A DNA stretch of 64,000 nucleotides from Streptomyces sp. XD-27 (lineage in GTDB: Bacteria > Actinomycetota > Actinomycetes > Streptomycetales > Streptomycetaceae): the NCBI RefSeq assembly GCF_030553055.1, contig NZ_CP130713.1, positions 6,324,001-6,388,000 on the forward strand, written 5' to 3'. Positions 41,054 through 50,497 of the stretch are shown here, piece by piece. The position numbers and the translations under genes are program-made. The notes under the pieces were generated by a model. That model was not told the origin of the DNA, made no database searches, and saw only the letters and a list, made by a program, of their open reading frames with translations. Each line of letters starts with the position of its first letter. Positions within the stretch are counted from its first letter, which is position 1.

Positions 41054-42444
41054 GTGCATCCGGTCGATCAGACTCTTCCCCCTTCAAGATGTTCACCAGC
41101 GGGCTGCAGCACGTGGCCGCGATGTACGCGGGCGTGGTGGCCCCGCCCATGATCATCGGCCCGGCGGTCGGGCTCTCGCCCACCGAGACCACCTTCCTCA
41201 TGGGGGCCAGCCTGTTCACGGCGGGCATCGCCACCCTCCTCCAGACCCTCGGGTTCTGGCGGGTCGGCGCCCGGTTGCCGTTCGTCAACGGCGTCTCCTT
41301 CGCGGGCGTGACCCCGATGATCGCCATCGGCAACGGCGCCGGGCCGCACGACGCCCTGCCCGTCATCTTCGGTGCCACGATCGTCGCCGGAGTCCTCGGC
41401 TTTCTCCTCGCGCCCTACTTCTGTCGGCTGGTGCGCTTCTTCCCGCCGCTGGTCACCGGCACCGTCATCACCCTCATCGGCATCTCCCTGCTGCCCGTGG
41501 CCTTCAACTGGGCCCAGGGCGGCGACCGGCACGCCGACGACTACGGAGACCCGAAACTCCTCGGCCTGGCCGCCGCCACCCTCCTCCTCGTCCTCGTCCT
41601 GCGCCGGGTGCTGCGCGGCTTCCTCCAGCAGATCGCGATCCTGCTCGGCCTCATCGGCGGCACGCTGATCGCCATACCCTTCGGGGTCACCCACACCGAC
41701 GCGATCCGCGACGCCGACATCGTCGGCTTCCCGACGCCCTTCCACTTCGGCGCCCCGCAGTTCGACATCGCGGCGATCGTCTCGATGTGCGTGGTGATGC
41801 TGGTCTGCATGACCGAATCGACGGCGGACATGCTCGCGCTGGGCCAGATCGTCGACCGGCCGGCGGACGAGCGGACCCTGGAGGGCGGCCTGCGCGCGGA
41901 CACCCTGGGCACCGCCGTGAGTCCGCTGTTCAACGGCTTCGCCACCAGCGCCTTCGCCCAGAACATCGGCCTGGTCGCGATGACGAAGGTACGCAGCCGC
42001 TTCGTCGTGGCGACCGGCGGCGCGATCCTCGTCGTGCTCGGCCTGTGCCCGGTCGCCGCCTCGGTGATCTCCCTGGTGCCGCTGCCGGTGCTCGGCGGCG
42101 CGGGCATCGTCCTCTTCGGCTCGGTGGCCGCCAGCGGGGTCCAGACCCTGGCCGGCGCGGCGCTGGAGAAGGGCGACAACGCGCTGATCGTGGCCGCGGC
42201 GCTGGGTATCGGGCTGATCCCCATCGCCGCACCGGACTTCTACCACGCCTTCCCCGACGACCTGCTGGTCGTGCTGGACTCGGGCATCAGCACGGGCTGC
42301 CTGGTCGCTGTCGCGCTGAACCTGGCCTTCAACCACGTGGGACGAAAGACGCCGGGCGGGCCGCAGGAGTCGGCCCGCCCGGCAGTGGAGGAAGCGGTTC
42401 AGCCCAGCAGCTCGTACGCGGGCAAGGTCAGGAAGTCCGCGTAG
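41054..42444 (+). CDS. NCS2-family purine (xanthine/urate) permease, frameshifted at codon 9-10
   Basis: The good ribosome-binding site AGGAGG precedes a GTG at 41054 coding HPVDQTLPP, but the five C's at 41078-41082 put it out of frame. One more C joins it to [20 protein letters not shown], exactly the N-terminus of this family. As written the longest ORF begins at ATG 41089 with no ribosome-binding site. The rest is a complete 12-14-helix nucleobase:cation symporter: [39 protein letters not shown] (the family's Glu motif), [20 protein letters not shown]. It imports xanthine or urate for the catabolic genes around it. Its 3' end overlaps the convergent malate synthase gene by 46 nt. Confidence 0.87.
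42352..42382. terminator. hairpin in the convergent permease/malate synthase junction
   Basis: CCGGGCGGGCC-N9-GGCCCGCCCGG is a perfect 11-bp stem, 17 nt past the malate synthase stop and inside the permease's 3' coding end. It may stop transcription from both sides. Confidence 0.65.
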
Positions 42445-44023
42445 TCCTCGTCCAGCGCCACCTTCAGCAGCAGGTCGTGCGCCTGCTGCCAGCGGCCCGC
42501 GGCGAACGCCTCCTCGCCGATCTCCTCGCGGATGGCGGCCAGTTCCGTGGCCGCCACCTCGCGGGCCAGTTCCGCCGTGGCGCGCACGGTCCGGCCGTCG
42601 TGCTCGAACTCGACGCCCGCGTTGATCCACTGCCAGATCTGCGAGCGGGAGATCTCGGCGGTGGCGGCGTCCTCCATCAGGTTGAAGATGGCGACCGCGC
42701 CGAGCCCGCGCAGCCACGCCTCGATGTAGCGGATGCCGACCTGGACGGCGTTGCGCAGCCCCTCGTACGTCGGCGCGGCCTCCAGCGAGGCGATGTCGAT
42801 CAGCTCGGCGCCGGTGACGTGGACGTCCTCCCGCAGGCGGTCCTTCTGGTTCGGGCGGTCGCCCAGCACCGCGTCGAAGGAGGCCAGGGCGATCGGCACC
42901 AGGTCGGGGTGCGCCACCCAGGAGCCGTCGAAGCCGTCTGCGGCCTCCCGGTCCTTGTCGGCGCGGACCTTCTGATACGCCACCTTGTTGACCTCGGGGT
43001 CCTTGCGGGAGGGGATGAAGGCCGCCATGCCGCCGATGGCGTGGGCCCCGCGCTTGTGGCAGGTGCGCACCAGGAGTTCGGTGTACGCGCGCATGAACGG
43101 GGCCGTCATCGTCACCGCGTTGCGGTCGGGGAGGACGAACTTCGGCCCGCCGTCGCGGAAGTTCTTCACGATCGAGAACAGGTAGTCCCAGCGGCCCGCG
43201 TTGAGCCCGGCGGCGTGGTCGCGCAGCTCGTAGAGGATCTCCTCCATCTCGTACGCGGCGGTGATGGTCTCGATCAGGACGGTGGCGCGGACGGTCCCTT
43301 GCGGGATGCCCACGTACGTCTGGGCGAAGACGAAGATGTCGTTCCACAGCCGCGCCTCGAGGTGCGACTCGGTCTTGGGCAGGTAGAAGTACGGGCCCTT
43401 GCCCAGGTCGATCAGGCGCTGGGCGTTGTGGAAGAAGTACAGCCCGAAGTCGACGAGGGCGCCGGGCAGGGCCCGCCCGTCGACCTGGAGGTGGCGCTCG
43501 TCCAGGTGCCAGCCGCGCGGCCGCATGACGACGGTCGCCAACTCGTCGGCGGGCCGCAGCGCGTAGGTCTTCCCCTCGGGGCTGGTGAAGTCGATCCGGC
43601 GCTCGTAGGCGTCGATCAGGTTGAGCTGGCCGAGGATGACGTTCTCCCAGGTGGGGCGGAGGCGTCCTCGAAGTCGGCGAGCCAGACCCGTGCGCCCGAG
43701 TTGAGTGCGTTGATGGTCATCTTGCGGTCCGTCGGGCCGGTGATCTCCACCCGGCGGTCGTTCAGCGCGGGCGGGGCCGGGGCGACCCGCCAGGTCTCGT
43801 CCTCGCGGATGTGCGCGGTCTCCGGCAGGAAGTCCAGCGTGCTCGTGCGGGCGATCTCGGCGCGGCGCTCGGCGCGGCGGGCCAGCAACTCGTCGCGGCG
43901 CGGGGTGAAGCGGTGGTGGAGTTCGGCGAGGAAGGCGAGGGCCTCGCCGGTCAGCACCTCGCCCTGACGTGCCAGGGGGCTTGCGTCGACGATGGCCGGC
44001 TGGGACGGCGCTGGTGCGGACAT
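42399..44023 (-). pseudogene. aceB: malate synthase A, frameshifted near codon 123
   Basis: Two abutting frames together give a full-length (about 541 residues) malate synthase A, which condenses glyoxylate and acetyl-CoA to malate. Frame one (44023 to about 43656) has the N-terminus with [20 protein letters not shown] and [12 protein letters not shown]. At the G-run 43653-43656 (CCCC on the coding strand) one base is missing, and frame two continues [19 protein letters not shown]. Later signatures: [56 protein letters not shown] and the end [11 protein letters not shown]. If the sequence is right the enzyme is inactive; a sequencing error is as likely. The promoter holds a TTCC-N7-GGAA operator in its spacer. 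Confidence 0.88.
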
Positions 44024-44129
44024 GGGCTGTCACTCCTTTTGCGATGGCACGGGGTGCCGCAGCTCATCAGGCGCGGCGGCCGACGGCATCGGACGGTTCG
44101 GCGATGCTCAAAGCGCTTCTGACCAGTGG

Positions 44130-44158
44130 AGAATAATTTCCTCATGGTGGAAGTTCAA
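44130..44158 (-). promoter_or_regulatory. malate synthase promoter with operator in the spacer
   Basis: On the minus strand TTGAAC and TATTCT lie 17 nt apart. The spacer holds TTCCACCATGAGGAA (plus strand TTCCTCATGGTGGAA, 44138-44152), the same TTCC-N7-GGAA pattern as before allB, hyi and catalase. A repressor here would block the polymerase. Confidence 0.7.
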
Positions 44159-44172
44159 TGGTTTGTTGATGT

Positions 44173-44291
44173 CGAGAGATTTTTTCTCGCCGGGGCGCCC
44201 CGCGAGGTGGCTCAGAGTGCCACCTCGTTCACACAGATTCACCCGGCCCGGCGGGGCCGGGCAAAGGCGAACGTGTGTGCCCGCGTTCGCC
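44173..44291. other. run of four hairpins at the left end of the IS605-type remnant
   Basis: CGAGA-N7-TCTCG (44173-44189), CGAGGTGGC-N7-GCCACCTCG (44203-44227), CCCGGCCC-GGCG-GGGCCGGG (44242-44261) and GGCGAACG-N10-CGTTCGCC (44266-44291) follow each other. The second resembles a terminator. The third starts beside GATTCA and could be the left-end hairpin of the IS200/IS605-type element whose tnpB fragment follows. Confidence 0.5.
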
Positions 44292-44326
44292 GATTGAGGT
44301 GATCACGGCGGGACAGGGGCGCGGGT

Positions 44327-44887
44327 ATGCGGATCTCGCACGCGAGGGCCAAGGCGAAGCTGACCTGGTACGACCGGATGATGGCTCGCCGCAAGCCGAA
44401 GAAGGGGCAGGCTGGATCGAAGGGCTACCGCGAAGCGAAGCGACTGCGCGCCAAGCTGCACAAGAAGGTCGCATGCCAGCGCCAGGACGCCGGCCGTAAA
44501 TGGGCCAAGAAGGTTGTGACCGACCATGACGTGCTGGCCGTCGAGGACTTCAAGCCGAAGTTCCTCGCCAGGACCACCATGGCCCGAAAGGCTGCCGACG
44601 CCGCCATCGGCGCCACCAAACAGGCCCTGATCGAGATGGGCCGCAAGCACGGACGCACCGTGCGCCTGGTACACCCCGCGCACACCACGATGGACTGCGG
44701 ACACTGCGGAGCGAGAGCCAAGCACGCACTACCGCTAGGAGAGCGCACCTACACCTGCACCGCATGCGGAACCGTGTCCCCCAGGGACAAGAACTCCGCA
44801 CGTGTGATGCTCATCCGGGCTGGTCTCAACCCGGCTGGTGCTGAGGGCGTAAGACCGCCTGGGGCGCTGCCCCAGGCGGCTGCCTGA
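44327..44887 (+). pseudogene. tnpB: TnpB (IS200/IS605 family), C-terminal half
   Basis: 186 residues of a protein normally about 370-400 long. Present: the basic helix KGYREAKRLRAKLHKKVACQ, the second RuvC segment HDVLAVEDFKPKF with Glu, the helix TTMARKAADAAIGATKQAL, the zinc finger (MDCGHCG...YTCTACG) and RuvC-III SPRDKNSARVM with the last Asp. The N-terminus and RuvC-I with the first catalytic Asp are missing, so it cannot be an active RNA-guided nuclease. No tnpA transposase is nearby. Its 3' end and the element's right end are intact. The insertion lies between aceB and the MobA-like gene. Confidence 0.85.
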
Positions 44888-44892
44888 GCCAG

Positions 44893-44925
44893 GAATCCCC
44901 TCCCGTCAGAGAGGGGAGGATTCAA
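44893..44925 (+). ncRNA. right end / omega-RNA 3' hairpin of the TnpB element
   Basis: GAAT-CCCCTC-N8-GAGGGG-AGGATTCAA follows the tnpB stop by 5 nt. A hairpin ending in GGATTCAA is the usual right end and scaffold end of TnpB-associated RNAs in Streptomyces as I recall them. The guide would begin at 44926 (TCCAGGAGTGCG), antisense-overlapping the end of the MobA-like gene, whose TGA stop (44922-44924) lies inside the element end. Confidence 0.55.
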
Positions 44926-45554
44926 TCCAGGAGTGCGAGGTCCTCGGGTGTGTCGATGTCGTCGGGCGCGGCGATGTCCCCGCACTCGACGCGGGTGAGT
45001 TCCGCCTCGTGCGCGCGCAGGAAGTCGCGGGCGCCGCGGTCCCCGGCGGCCGCCGCCGCGACCCCCGCCCAGTGCTCGCGCGCGAAGAGCACCGGATGGC
45101 CGCGCTCCCCGCCATACGTCGCCGCCACCAGGGCCGCCCCCGAGCGGTGGGCGGCCACCAGCCGGGCCACCACCTCCGGGCCGATCCGCGGCTGGTCCAC
45201 GAGCATCACCAGCGCCGCCGACGCCTCGGTCCCGGCCAGCGCCGCCAGCCCGGTGCGCAGCGAGGAACCCATGCCCGACGCCCAGTCGGGGTTCTCCGCC
45301 AGCAGGCAGCCGGACAGTTCGGCCCGCCGCCGCACCTCCTCGGCGGCCGCGCCCAGCACGACCTGGACCGGCCCGCAGCCGCCCGCACGCAGCGCCGCGA
45401 CGGCCCGCTCCACCAGCGGCCGACCCCGGTACGGCAGCAGCGCCTTGGGCCGCCCGCCCAACCGCCGCCCGCCGCCCGCCGCCAGCAGCAGCCCGGCCAC
45501 GGGGCCCGCGCCTGCCGCCTCGTGTGAGGCGGCGTCACCTTTCGTACGCGTCAT
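44922..45554 (-). CDS. MobA-like NTP transferase (molybdenum cofactor cytidylyltransferase type)
   Basis: 210 residues from the ATG at 45554. The nucleotide-binding signature is GLLLAAGGGRRLGGRPKALL near residue 20, then VERAVAALRAGGCGPVQVVLG, metal Asp in LVMLVDQPRIGPE, and GGERGHPVLFAREHW. This MocA/MobA-like group attaches CMP to molybdopterin for xanthine-dehydrogenase-type enzymes. That fits a purine-breakdown locus, although no xdh genes lie in this window. Its last codons and stop are formed by, or overlap, the right end of the TnpB remnant (D-L-A-L-L-D-stop), so the natural C-terminus may have been altered. Confidence 0.85.
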   Translation of the reverse strand: MTRTKGDAASHEAAGAGPVAGLLLAAGGGRRLGGRPKALLPYRGRPLVERAVAALRAGGCGPVQVVLGAAAEEVRRRAELSGCLLAENPDWASGMGSSLRTGLAALAGTEASAALVMLVDQPRIGPEVVARLVAAHRSGAALVAATYGGERGHPVLFAREHWAGVAAAAAGDRGARDFLRAHEAELTRVECGDIAAPDDIDTPEDLALLD

Positions 45555-45771
45555 GGCCTCTGCATACCGCATCCGTCCGAGCCGCGCCCGAACCAGCCCG
45601 TTCCGAGGGAAGCCGGAAGAAATCGGGGACCTGAATTTCGCCCTCCGTGTGGCGCGCTGTGCGGAGAGTGGCGTTAACTGATCCGGGCCACGCGCGTTCG
45701 GTCATCCGCGGACGGGCGCGGCCGGTGTGGGCGATGTGTCTCGCGCGACGGCGCGCGAGGGGGAGAGGCGA

Positions 45772-46167
45772 GTGTTGTCCGACAATCGTGCGGGGCGTGG
45801 GCGGCTGTCCGGCGCTCCGGCCATGAAGGGCGCCGCAGTCGTGGAGCACATGCGGGTGGTCGGCACCGGTGAGGACCCGAGAACGGCGGAGCTGCTGCGG
45901 GCGGTGACCCGGCTGCGCCGCGAACTCGCCGCGTACCGGGCGGACTTGCCGGACCGGGACATAGCCGAGGACGAGCTGGCGGCGCTGGACGCCATGGCGC
46001 GCGCGGGCGCGCCGCCCGAGCTGTCCCGGCTCTTCCGCTCGCTGCTGCTGGTCGCGGGCGCGCTCGGCTCGGTCAGCGCGCTGGCCCCCGCGCTGAGCGC
46101 GGTGCGGACGGCGGTCGACCTGTTCGGCGACGTACCGCGCTCCCGGGCCGGTACGGAACGGGGCTGA
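45772..46167 (+). CDS. small Streptomyces protein of unknown function (DUF5955-like)
   Basis: 131 residues from the GTG at 45772 (GGGAGAGG three nt upstream). The conserved-looking core is DPRTAELLRAVTRLRRELAAY, then DIAEDELAALDAMARAG and LFRSLLLVAGALGSVSALA. I associate this with the DUF5955 family of Streptomyces, from memory and unverified. It is mostly helical, with no signal peptide and one hydrophobic helix too short to be certain as a membrane span. Its function is unknown. The 3' end is repeated in the tandem array that follows. Confidence 0.65.
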   Translation: MLSDNRAGRGRLSGAPAMKGAAVVEHMRVVGTGEDPRTAELLRAVTRLRRELAAYRADLPDRDIAEDELAALDAMARAGAPPELSRLFRSLLLVAGALGSVSALAPALSAVRTAVDLFGDVPRSRAGTERG

Positions 46168-46317
46168 CCGGGCACGGGGCTGGACCGGCGGCGGCCGGTG
46201 CGGAGCGGGCCGACGCGTGTCGGTGCGGAGTGGGCCGACGCGTGTCGGTACGGAGCTGGGTCGACTCGTGCCGGTACCGAACGGGCTGACGCGTGCCGAT
46301 ACGGAGCGGGGCTGACC
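46145..46317. repeat. degenerate ~25-bp tandem repeats from the DUF5955-like stop codon
   Basis: About five units of CGGTGCGGAGCGGGCCGACG plus CGTGT (25-26 bp each) fill 46195-46317. A related copy (GGTACGGAACGGGGCTGACC) contains the stop codon of the preceding gene. Non-coding. Confidence 0.65.
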
Positions 46318-46414
46318 AGGGTCGCGGCAGGTCACCCGGCACGGCACGGGCCCGCGCTCCGGGCCGCGACGGCCGCCCCGGTGCGCAGCCGCGGACCCGG
46401 GCGCGCGGCCGTCG

Positions 46415-46460
46415 GTTACGCGCTCCCGCGCGTGCCCGTTACGCGTTCCCGTTCGTGTCG
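46415..46460. repeat. 23-bp direct repeat spanning the allR stop
   Basis: GTTACGCGCTCCCGCGCGTG at 46415 is repeated with changes at 46438, where its TTA is the allR stop codon on the minus strand. Confidence 0.6.
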
Positions 46461-47230
46461 GTGAGCGCCACCGACAGCTGGGCCGCGACCGCCTTGAGGA
46501 TCGGCACGATCTCCTCCGTGGCCTCCTCCGTCACCCGCCCGGCCGGGCCGGAGATCGAGATGGCCGCCGCCGTGGGGGAGTCGGGCACGGAGACCGCCAG
46601 ACAGCGCACGCCCATCTCCTGCTCGTTGTCGTCGACCGCGTACCCCGCCTCGCGCACCTGCTCCAGCGCGGCGAGGAAGTCGTCCGGCGAGGTGATGGTC
46701 TTCTGTGTCGCGGCGGGCATCCCGGTGCGGGCGAGCAGGGCCCGTACCTCCTCGGGCGGGGTGTGCGCGAGCAGCGCCTTGCCCACGCCCGTCGAGTGCG
46801 GCAGCACCCGCCGCCCCACCTCGGTGAACATCCGCATCGAGTGGCGCGAGGGCACCTGCGCCACGTAGACCACCTCGTCGCCGTCGAGCAGCGCCATGTT
46901 CGCCGTCTCGCCGGTCTCCTCCACCAACTGCGCCAGGTAGGGGCGGGCCCAGGTGCCCAGCAGCCGGGACGCGCTCTCGCCGAGCCGGATCAGCCGCGGG
47001 CCCAGCGCGTAGCGCCGGTTCGGCTGCTGGCGTACGTACCCGCAGGCCACCAGCGTCCGCATCAGCCGGTGGATGGTGGGCAGGGGCAGTCCGCTGCTGC
47101 CGGACAGCTCGCTCAGCCCGACCTCGCCCCCGGCGTCGGCCATCCGCTCCAGCAGGTCGAAGGCGCGCTCAAGGGACTGGACGCCGCCAGAGCTGTTGCT
47201 GGCGGTCTTGGGCTCGGCGGACGGCGGCAC
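46439..47230 (-). CDS. allR: IclR-family regulator of allantoin/glyoxylate genes
   Basis: 263 residues, GTG start with AAAGGAACGCGAC upstream. N-terminal winged helix (VQSLERAFDLLERMADAGGE, LSELSGSSGLPLPTIHRLM, LVACGYVRQQPNRRYALG) and IclR effector domain (ETANMALLDGDEVVYVAQVP, PHSTGVGKALLAHT, YAVDDNEQEMGVRCLAVSV). It is divergent from allB. In S. coelicolor the homologue AllR represses the allantoin genes and is released by allantoin-type intermediates. The TTCC-N7-GGAA palindromes before allB, aceB, hyi and catalase are its likely targets. A 23-bp repeat spans its stop codon. Confidence 0.92.
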   Translation of the reverse strand: MPPSAEPKTASNSSGGVQSLERAFDLLERMADAGGEVGLSELSGSSGLPLPTIHRLMRTLVACGYVRQQPNRRYALGPRLIRLGESASRLLGTWARPYLAQLVEETGETANMALLDGDEVVYVAQVPSRHSMRMFTEVGRRVLPHSTGVGKALLAHTPPEEVRALLARTGMPAATQKTITSPDDFLAALEQVREAGYAVDDNEQEMGVRCLAVSVPDSPTAAAISISGPAGRVTEEATEEIVPILKAVAAQLSVALTDTNGNA

Positions 47231-47618
47231 GTCGCGTTCCTTTCGGGACGGGTGGGGTCGATCGTCGCGCGGTGACGGGCGCCGCGGTGCCGACCGGCAA
47301 CGGGCAGCCTACCCGCCCCCGGCGATCTCCACAGCGCCTTGGGCGTGCGGTTATCGCCGGTCACGGGCTGTTTGCGGCGGAGCTCGCCCGGCCGGGCACG
47401 GGGTGGTCGGCCGCACCAGTGGACGGAACCACATTCTACTTCGCGGAAAGGCTCTTCCATTTTGTGGAATCCTCCGAGTCGCGGCCGGATTGGCGGCGCC
47501 GCGCCCCATCGGTGGGTGGGCGGGTCTTGACTCCGTGGCGAGCCGGAGGGAAAACTCTCAACAGAACGTTGAATTCCGCAATGCGGAAACATGGCGGTAA
47601 CTTTATTGGGAGGGATAG
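47231..47618. promoter_or_regulatory. allR-allB divergent control region with two AllR-type operators
   Basis: TTCCATTTTGTGGAA (47455-47469) and the perfect palindrome TTCCGC-AAT-GCGGAA (47574-47588) lie between the divergent genes, plus a half-site CGCGGAA at 47442. TTGACT (47528-47533) could be the -35 box of allB. The second operator lies 30 nt before the allB start. The remainder of the region has no other clear signal. Confidence 0.75.
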
Positions 47619-48962
47619 GTGTCCGACGTGGAGCTGGTGCTGCGCTCGACGCGCGTCATGACCCCGGAAGGCACGCGCGCCGCTGCCGTCGCCGTCGCCG
47701 ACGGGAAGATCACCGCTGTCCTGCCGTACGACGCCGAGATCCCCGCCGGGGCCCGGACCGAGGACCTCGGCGACGACGTCCTCCTCCCCGGCCTCGTCGA
47801 CACCCACGTCCACGTCAACGACCCTGGGCGCACCGAGTGGGAGGGATTCGCCTCCGCCACCCGCGCGGCCGCCGCGGGCGGCGTCACCACGCTGATCGAC
47901 ATGCCGCTCAACAGCATCCCGCCGACCACCACCCTCGACGGGCTGGAGGTCAAGCGGGCCGTCGCCCGCGCCCAGGCCCACATCGACGTCGGCTTCTGGG
48001 GCGGCGCCGTCCCCGGCAACGTCCCCGACCTGCGCCCGCTGCACGACGCCGGGGTCTTCGGCTTCAAGTGCTTCCTGCTCCACTCCGGCGTCGACGAGTT
48101 CCCGCCGCTGGGCCCGCCCGAGCTGGAGGCCGCCCTCGCCGAGATCGCCGGCTTCGGCGGGCTGCTCATCGTGCACGCCGAGGACCCGCAGCTCATCGGT
48201 GGCGCCCCGGAGCCCCAGGGTCCGCGCTACGCCGACTTCCTCGCCTCCCGCCCGCGCGCCGCCGAGGACCGGGCCATCGCCGGACTGATCGACCTGGCCC
48301 GCAAACTGGACGCGCGCGTACACGTGTTGCACCTGTCCTCCGGCGACGCCCTGCCGCTGATCGCCGACGCCCGCCGCGAGGGCGTCCGCGTCACCGTCGA
48401 GACCTGCCCGCACTTCCTGACCCTGACCGCCGAGGAAGTGCCCGACGGCGCCACCGAGTTCAAGTGCTGCCCGCCCATCCGGGAGGCCGCCAACCAGGAC
48501 GCCCTGTGGGCGGGCCTGGCCGACGGCACCATCGACTGCGTCGTCTCCGACCACTCCCCGTGCACCGCGGACCTCAAGGTCGGCGACTTCGGCCAGGCGT
48601 GGGGTGGCATCGCCTCCCTCCAGCTCGGCCTGCCCGCCGTATGGACCGAGGCCCGGCGGCGCGGCCGCTCCCTGGAGGACGTGGTCCGCTGGATGGCGAC
48701 CGCCCCGGCCGACCTCGTCGGCCTGGGCGCCAAGGGCGCGATCGAGGCCGGCCGGGACGCCGACTTCGCCGTCCTCGCGCCCGACGAGACCTTCACCGTG
48801 GACGCCGAAACGCTTCTGCACCGCAACCCCGTCACCGCGTACGCCGGGAAGACCCTGTACGGAGTCGTACGGTCCACCTGGCTGCGCGGCCGCAAGATCG
48901 CCGATCACGGCGTCACCACCGAACCCACCGGCCGACTCCTCGAAAGGCAGCCCCAGGCATGA
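47619..48962 (+). CDS. allB: allantoinase
   Basis: 447 residues, GTG start with GGGAGGGATAG upstream. A dihydroorotase-like amidohydrolase: metal ligands in [20 protein letters not shown], the carboxylated Lys in [43 protein letters not shown] and [14 protein letters not shown]. It hydrolyses allantoin to allantoate. Allantoicase follows with an ATGA overlap, forming the allB-alc operon under AllR control. Full length, all ligands present. Confidence 0.96.
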   Translation: MSDVELVLRSTRVMTPEGTRAAAVAVADGKITAVLPYDAEIPAGARTEDLGDDVLLPGLVDTHVHVNDPGRTEWEGFASATRAAAAGGVTTLIDMPLNSIPPTTTLDGLEVKRAVARAQAHIDVGFWGGAVPGNVPDLRPLHDAGVFGFKCFLLHSGVDEFPPLGPPELEAALAEIAGFGGLLIVHAEDPQLIGGAPEPQGPRYADFLASRPRAAEDRAIAGLIDLARKLDARVHVLHLSSGDALPLIADARREGVRVTVETCPHFLTLTAEEVPDGATEFKCCPPIREAANQDALWAGLADGTIDCVVSDHSPCTADLKVGDFGQAWGGIASLQLGLPAVWTEARRRGRSLEDVVRWMATAPADLVGLGAKGAIEAGRDADFAVLAPDETFTVDAETLLHRNPVTAYAGKTLYGVVRSTWLRGRKIADHGVTTEPTGRLLERQPQA

Positions 48963-50077
48963 CCGCCGCGATACCTTCCTTCACCGGAGACGCCAACCCG
49001 TACGGCGGGGGCGACCCGTACGCCGACTACCGCACCGCCGACTTCCCCTTCGCCCACCTCGTGGACCTCGCCGACCGCCGACTCGGCGCGGGCGTCATCG
49101 CCGCCAACGACGAGTTCTTCGCCCAGCGGGAGAACCTCCTGCTGCCCGAGCCCGCCCACTTCGACCCGGAGTCCTTCGGGCACAAGGGCAAGATCATGGA
49201 CGGTTGGGAGACCCGGCGGCGGCGCGGCGCCGACGCCGACCACCCGCACCCCACCGACGAGGACCACGACTGGGCACTGGTCCGCCTCGGCGCGCCCGGC
49301 GTCATCCGCGGCATCGTGGTGGACACCGCCCACTTCCGCGGCAACTACCCGCAGGCGATCAGCGTCGAGGCCGCCTCCGTCCCCGGCTCGCCGTCCCCGG
49401 AGGAACTGCTGGCCCCGGACGTGAAGTGGACGACGCTGGTGCCGCGCACGGCGGTCGGCGGCCACGCGGCCAACGGCTTCGCCGTCGACGCCGAGCAGCG
49501 CTTCACCCACCTGCGGCTCAACCAGCACCCCGACGGCGGTGTCGCCCGGCTGCGGGTGTACGGGGAGGTCGCACCGGACCCGGCGTGGCTCGCCGCCCTC
49601 GGCACCTTCGACGTGGCCGCCCTGGAGAACGGCGGCCAGGTCGAGGACGCCTCCAACCTCTTCTACTCGCCGGCCACCAACACCATCCAGCCGGGCCGCT
49701 CCCGGAAGATGGACGACGGCTGGGAGACCCGGCGGCGCCGCGACAAGGGCAACGACTGGATCCGCTACCGGCTGGCCGCGCGATCCGAGATCCACGCCGT
49801 CGAGATCGACACCGCCTACCTCAAGGGCAACGCGGCGGGCTGGGCGGCGCTGTCCGTCCGCGACGGCGACGGCGGCGAGTGGGCCGAGGTCCTGCCCCGC
49901 ACCCGCCTCCAGCCGGACACCAACCACCGCTTCGTCCTCGCCTCGCCCGCCGTCGGCACGCACGTGCGGATCGACATCTTCCCGGACGGCGGCATCTCCC
50001 GGCTGCGGCTGCACGGCGCCCTGACCCCCGACGGCGCGGCACATCTCGCCGCCCGCCACCGGGAACTCGGCGGCTGA
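48959..50077 (+). CDS. alc: allantoicase
   Basis: 372 residues, built from two related beta-sandwich halves. The repeated family motif is visible twice: [13 protein letters not shown] (about residues 76-88) and [13 protein letters not shown] (about 249-261), each followed by [19 protein letters not shown] or [23 protein letters not shown] strands. It splits allantoate to ureidoglycolate and urea. Ureidoglycolate then yields glyoxylate, the substrate of Gcl and malate synthase in this region. The ATG overlaps the allB stop. A ureidoglycolate lyase/hydrolase gene is not seen in the window. A hairpin terminator follows at 50168. Confidence 0.95.
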   Translation: MTAAIPSFTGDANPYGGGDPYADYRTADFPFAHLVDLADRRLGAGVIAANDEFFAQRENLLLPEPAHFDPESFGHKGKIMDGWETRRRRGADADHPHPTDEDHDWALVRLGAPGVIRGIVVDTAHFRGNYPQAISVEAASVPGSPSPEELLAPDVKWTTLVPRTAVGGHAANGFAVDAEQRFTHLRLNQHPDGGVARLRVYGEVAPDPAWLAALGTFDVAALENGGQVEDASNLFYSPATNTIQPGRSRKMDDGWETRRRRDKGNDWIRYRLAARSEIHAVEIDTAYLKGNAAGWAALSVRDGDGGEWAEVLPRTRLQPDTNHRFVLASPAVGTHVRIDIFPDGGISRLRLHGALTPDGAAHLAARHRELGG

Positions 50078-50497
50078 CGGACCGTAAAGCCCGGCCTCTC
50101 CCGAGGACCGCGCGGAACCGGCTGACGGCCGACAAGGCCCCGCCCCCCCCAGAACGGCTGACGGAAGGGCCGCCGACCGCTCCCACGCCAGGTCGGCGGC
50201 CTGCCTTCGCGGTGGCGCCCGTCAGTTCGGCCGCGGCGCGGGCTCCGGAATACCCATGGAGTTTCGGGATACCGGAGCACCGCGCCGCAGGCGCGCGCCG
50301 GCGGGCACGAACACCTCCGCCCGCCATGGGCGGCGACGAACGCCCCCACCCACGCCGCACGCGAGGCCCGCGCGGTCAACGAGCGGTAAACACTCCGTCA
50401 CTTCGTGGACGTGATCGGTCGGATCTTGTGAACTCCCGGGAAACAATGCCCCCTTGGCGTTGACATGTCACCGTCTACGCGCGTCATGCTGGTGGGC
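50078..50497. other. gene-free stretch after the allantoin operon
   Basis: It holds the terminator at 50168-50201, a run of eight or nine C's near 50143-50151 and a few short hairpins. No coding sequence is supported. Confidence 0.5.
50168..50201 (+). terminator. terminator of allB-alc
   Basis: GGCCGCCGACC-N12-GGTCGGCGGCC, a perfect 11-bp stem about 90 nt beyond the alc stop. Confidence 0.75.

Noticed and set aside
39549..43967. 1472-codon open frame
   Set aside because: It is a shadow of the deaminase, permease and malate synthase genes; composition is Arg/Pro/Ala-rich with no conserved motif, as expected for GC-rich antisense or shifted frames.
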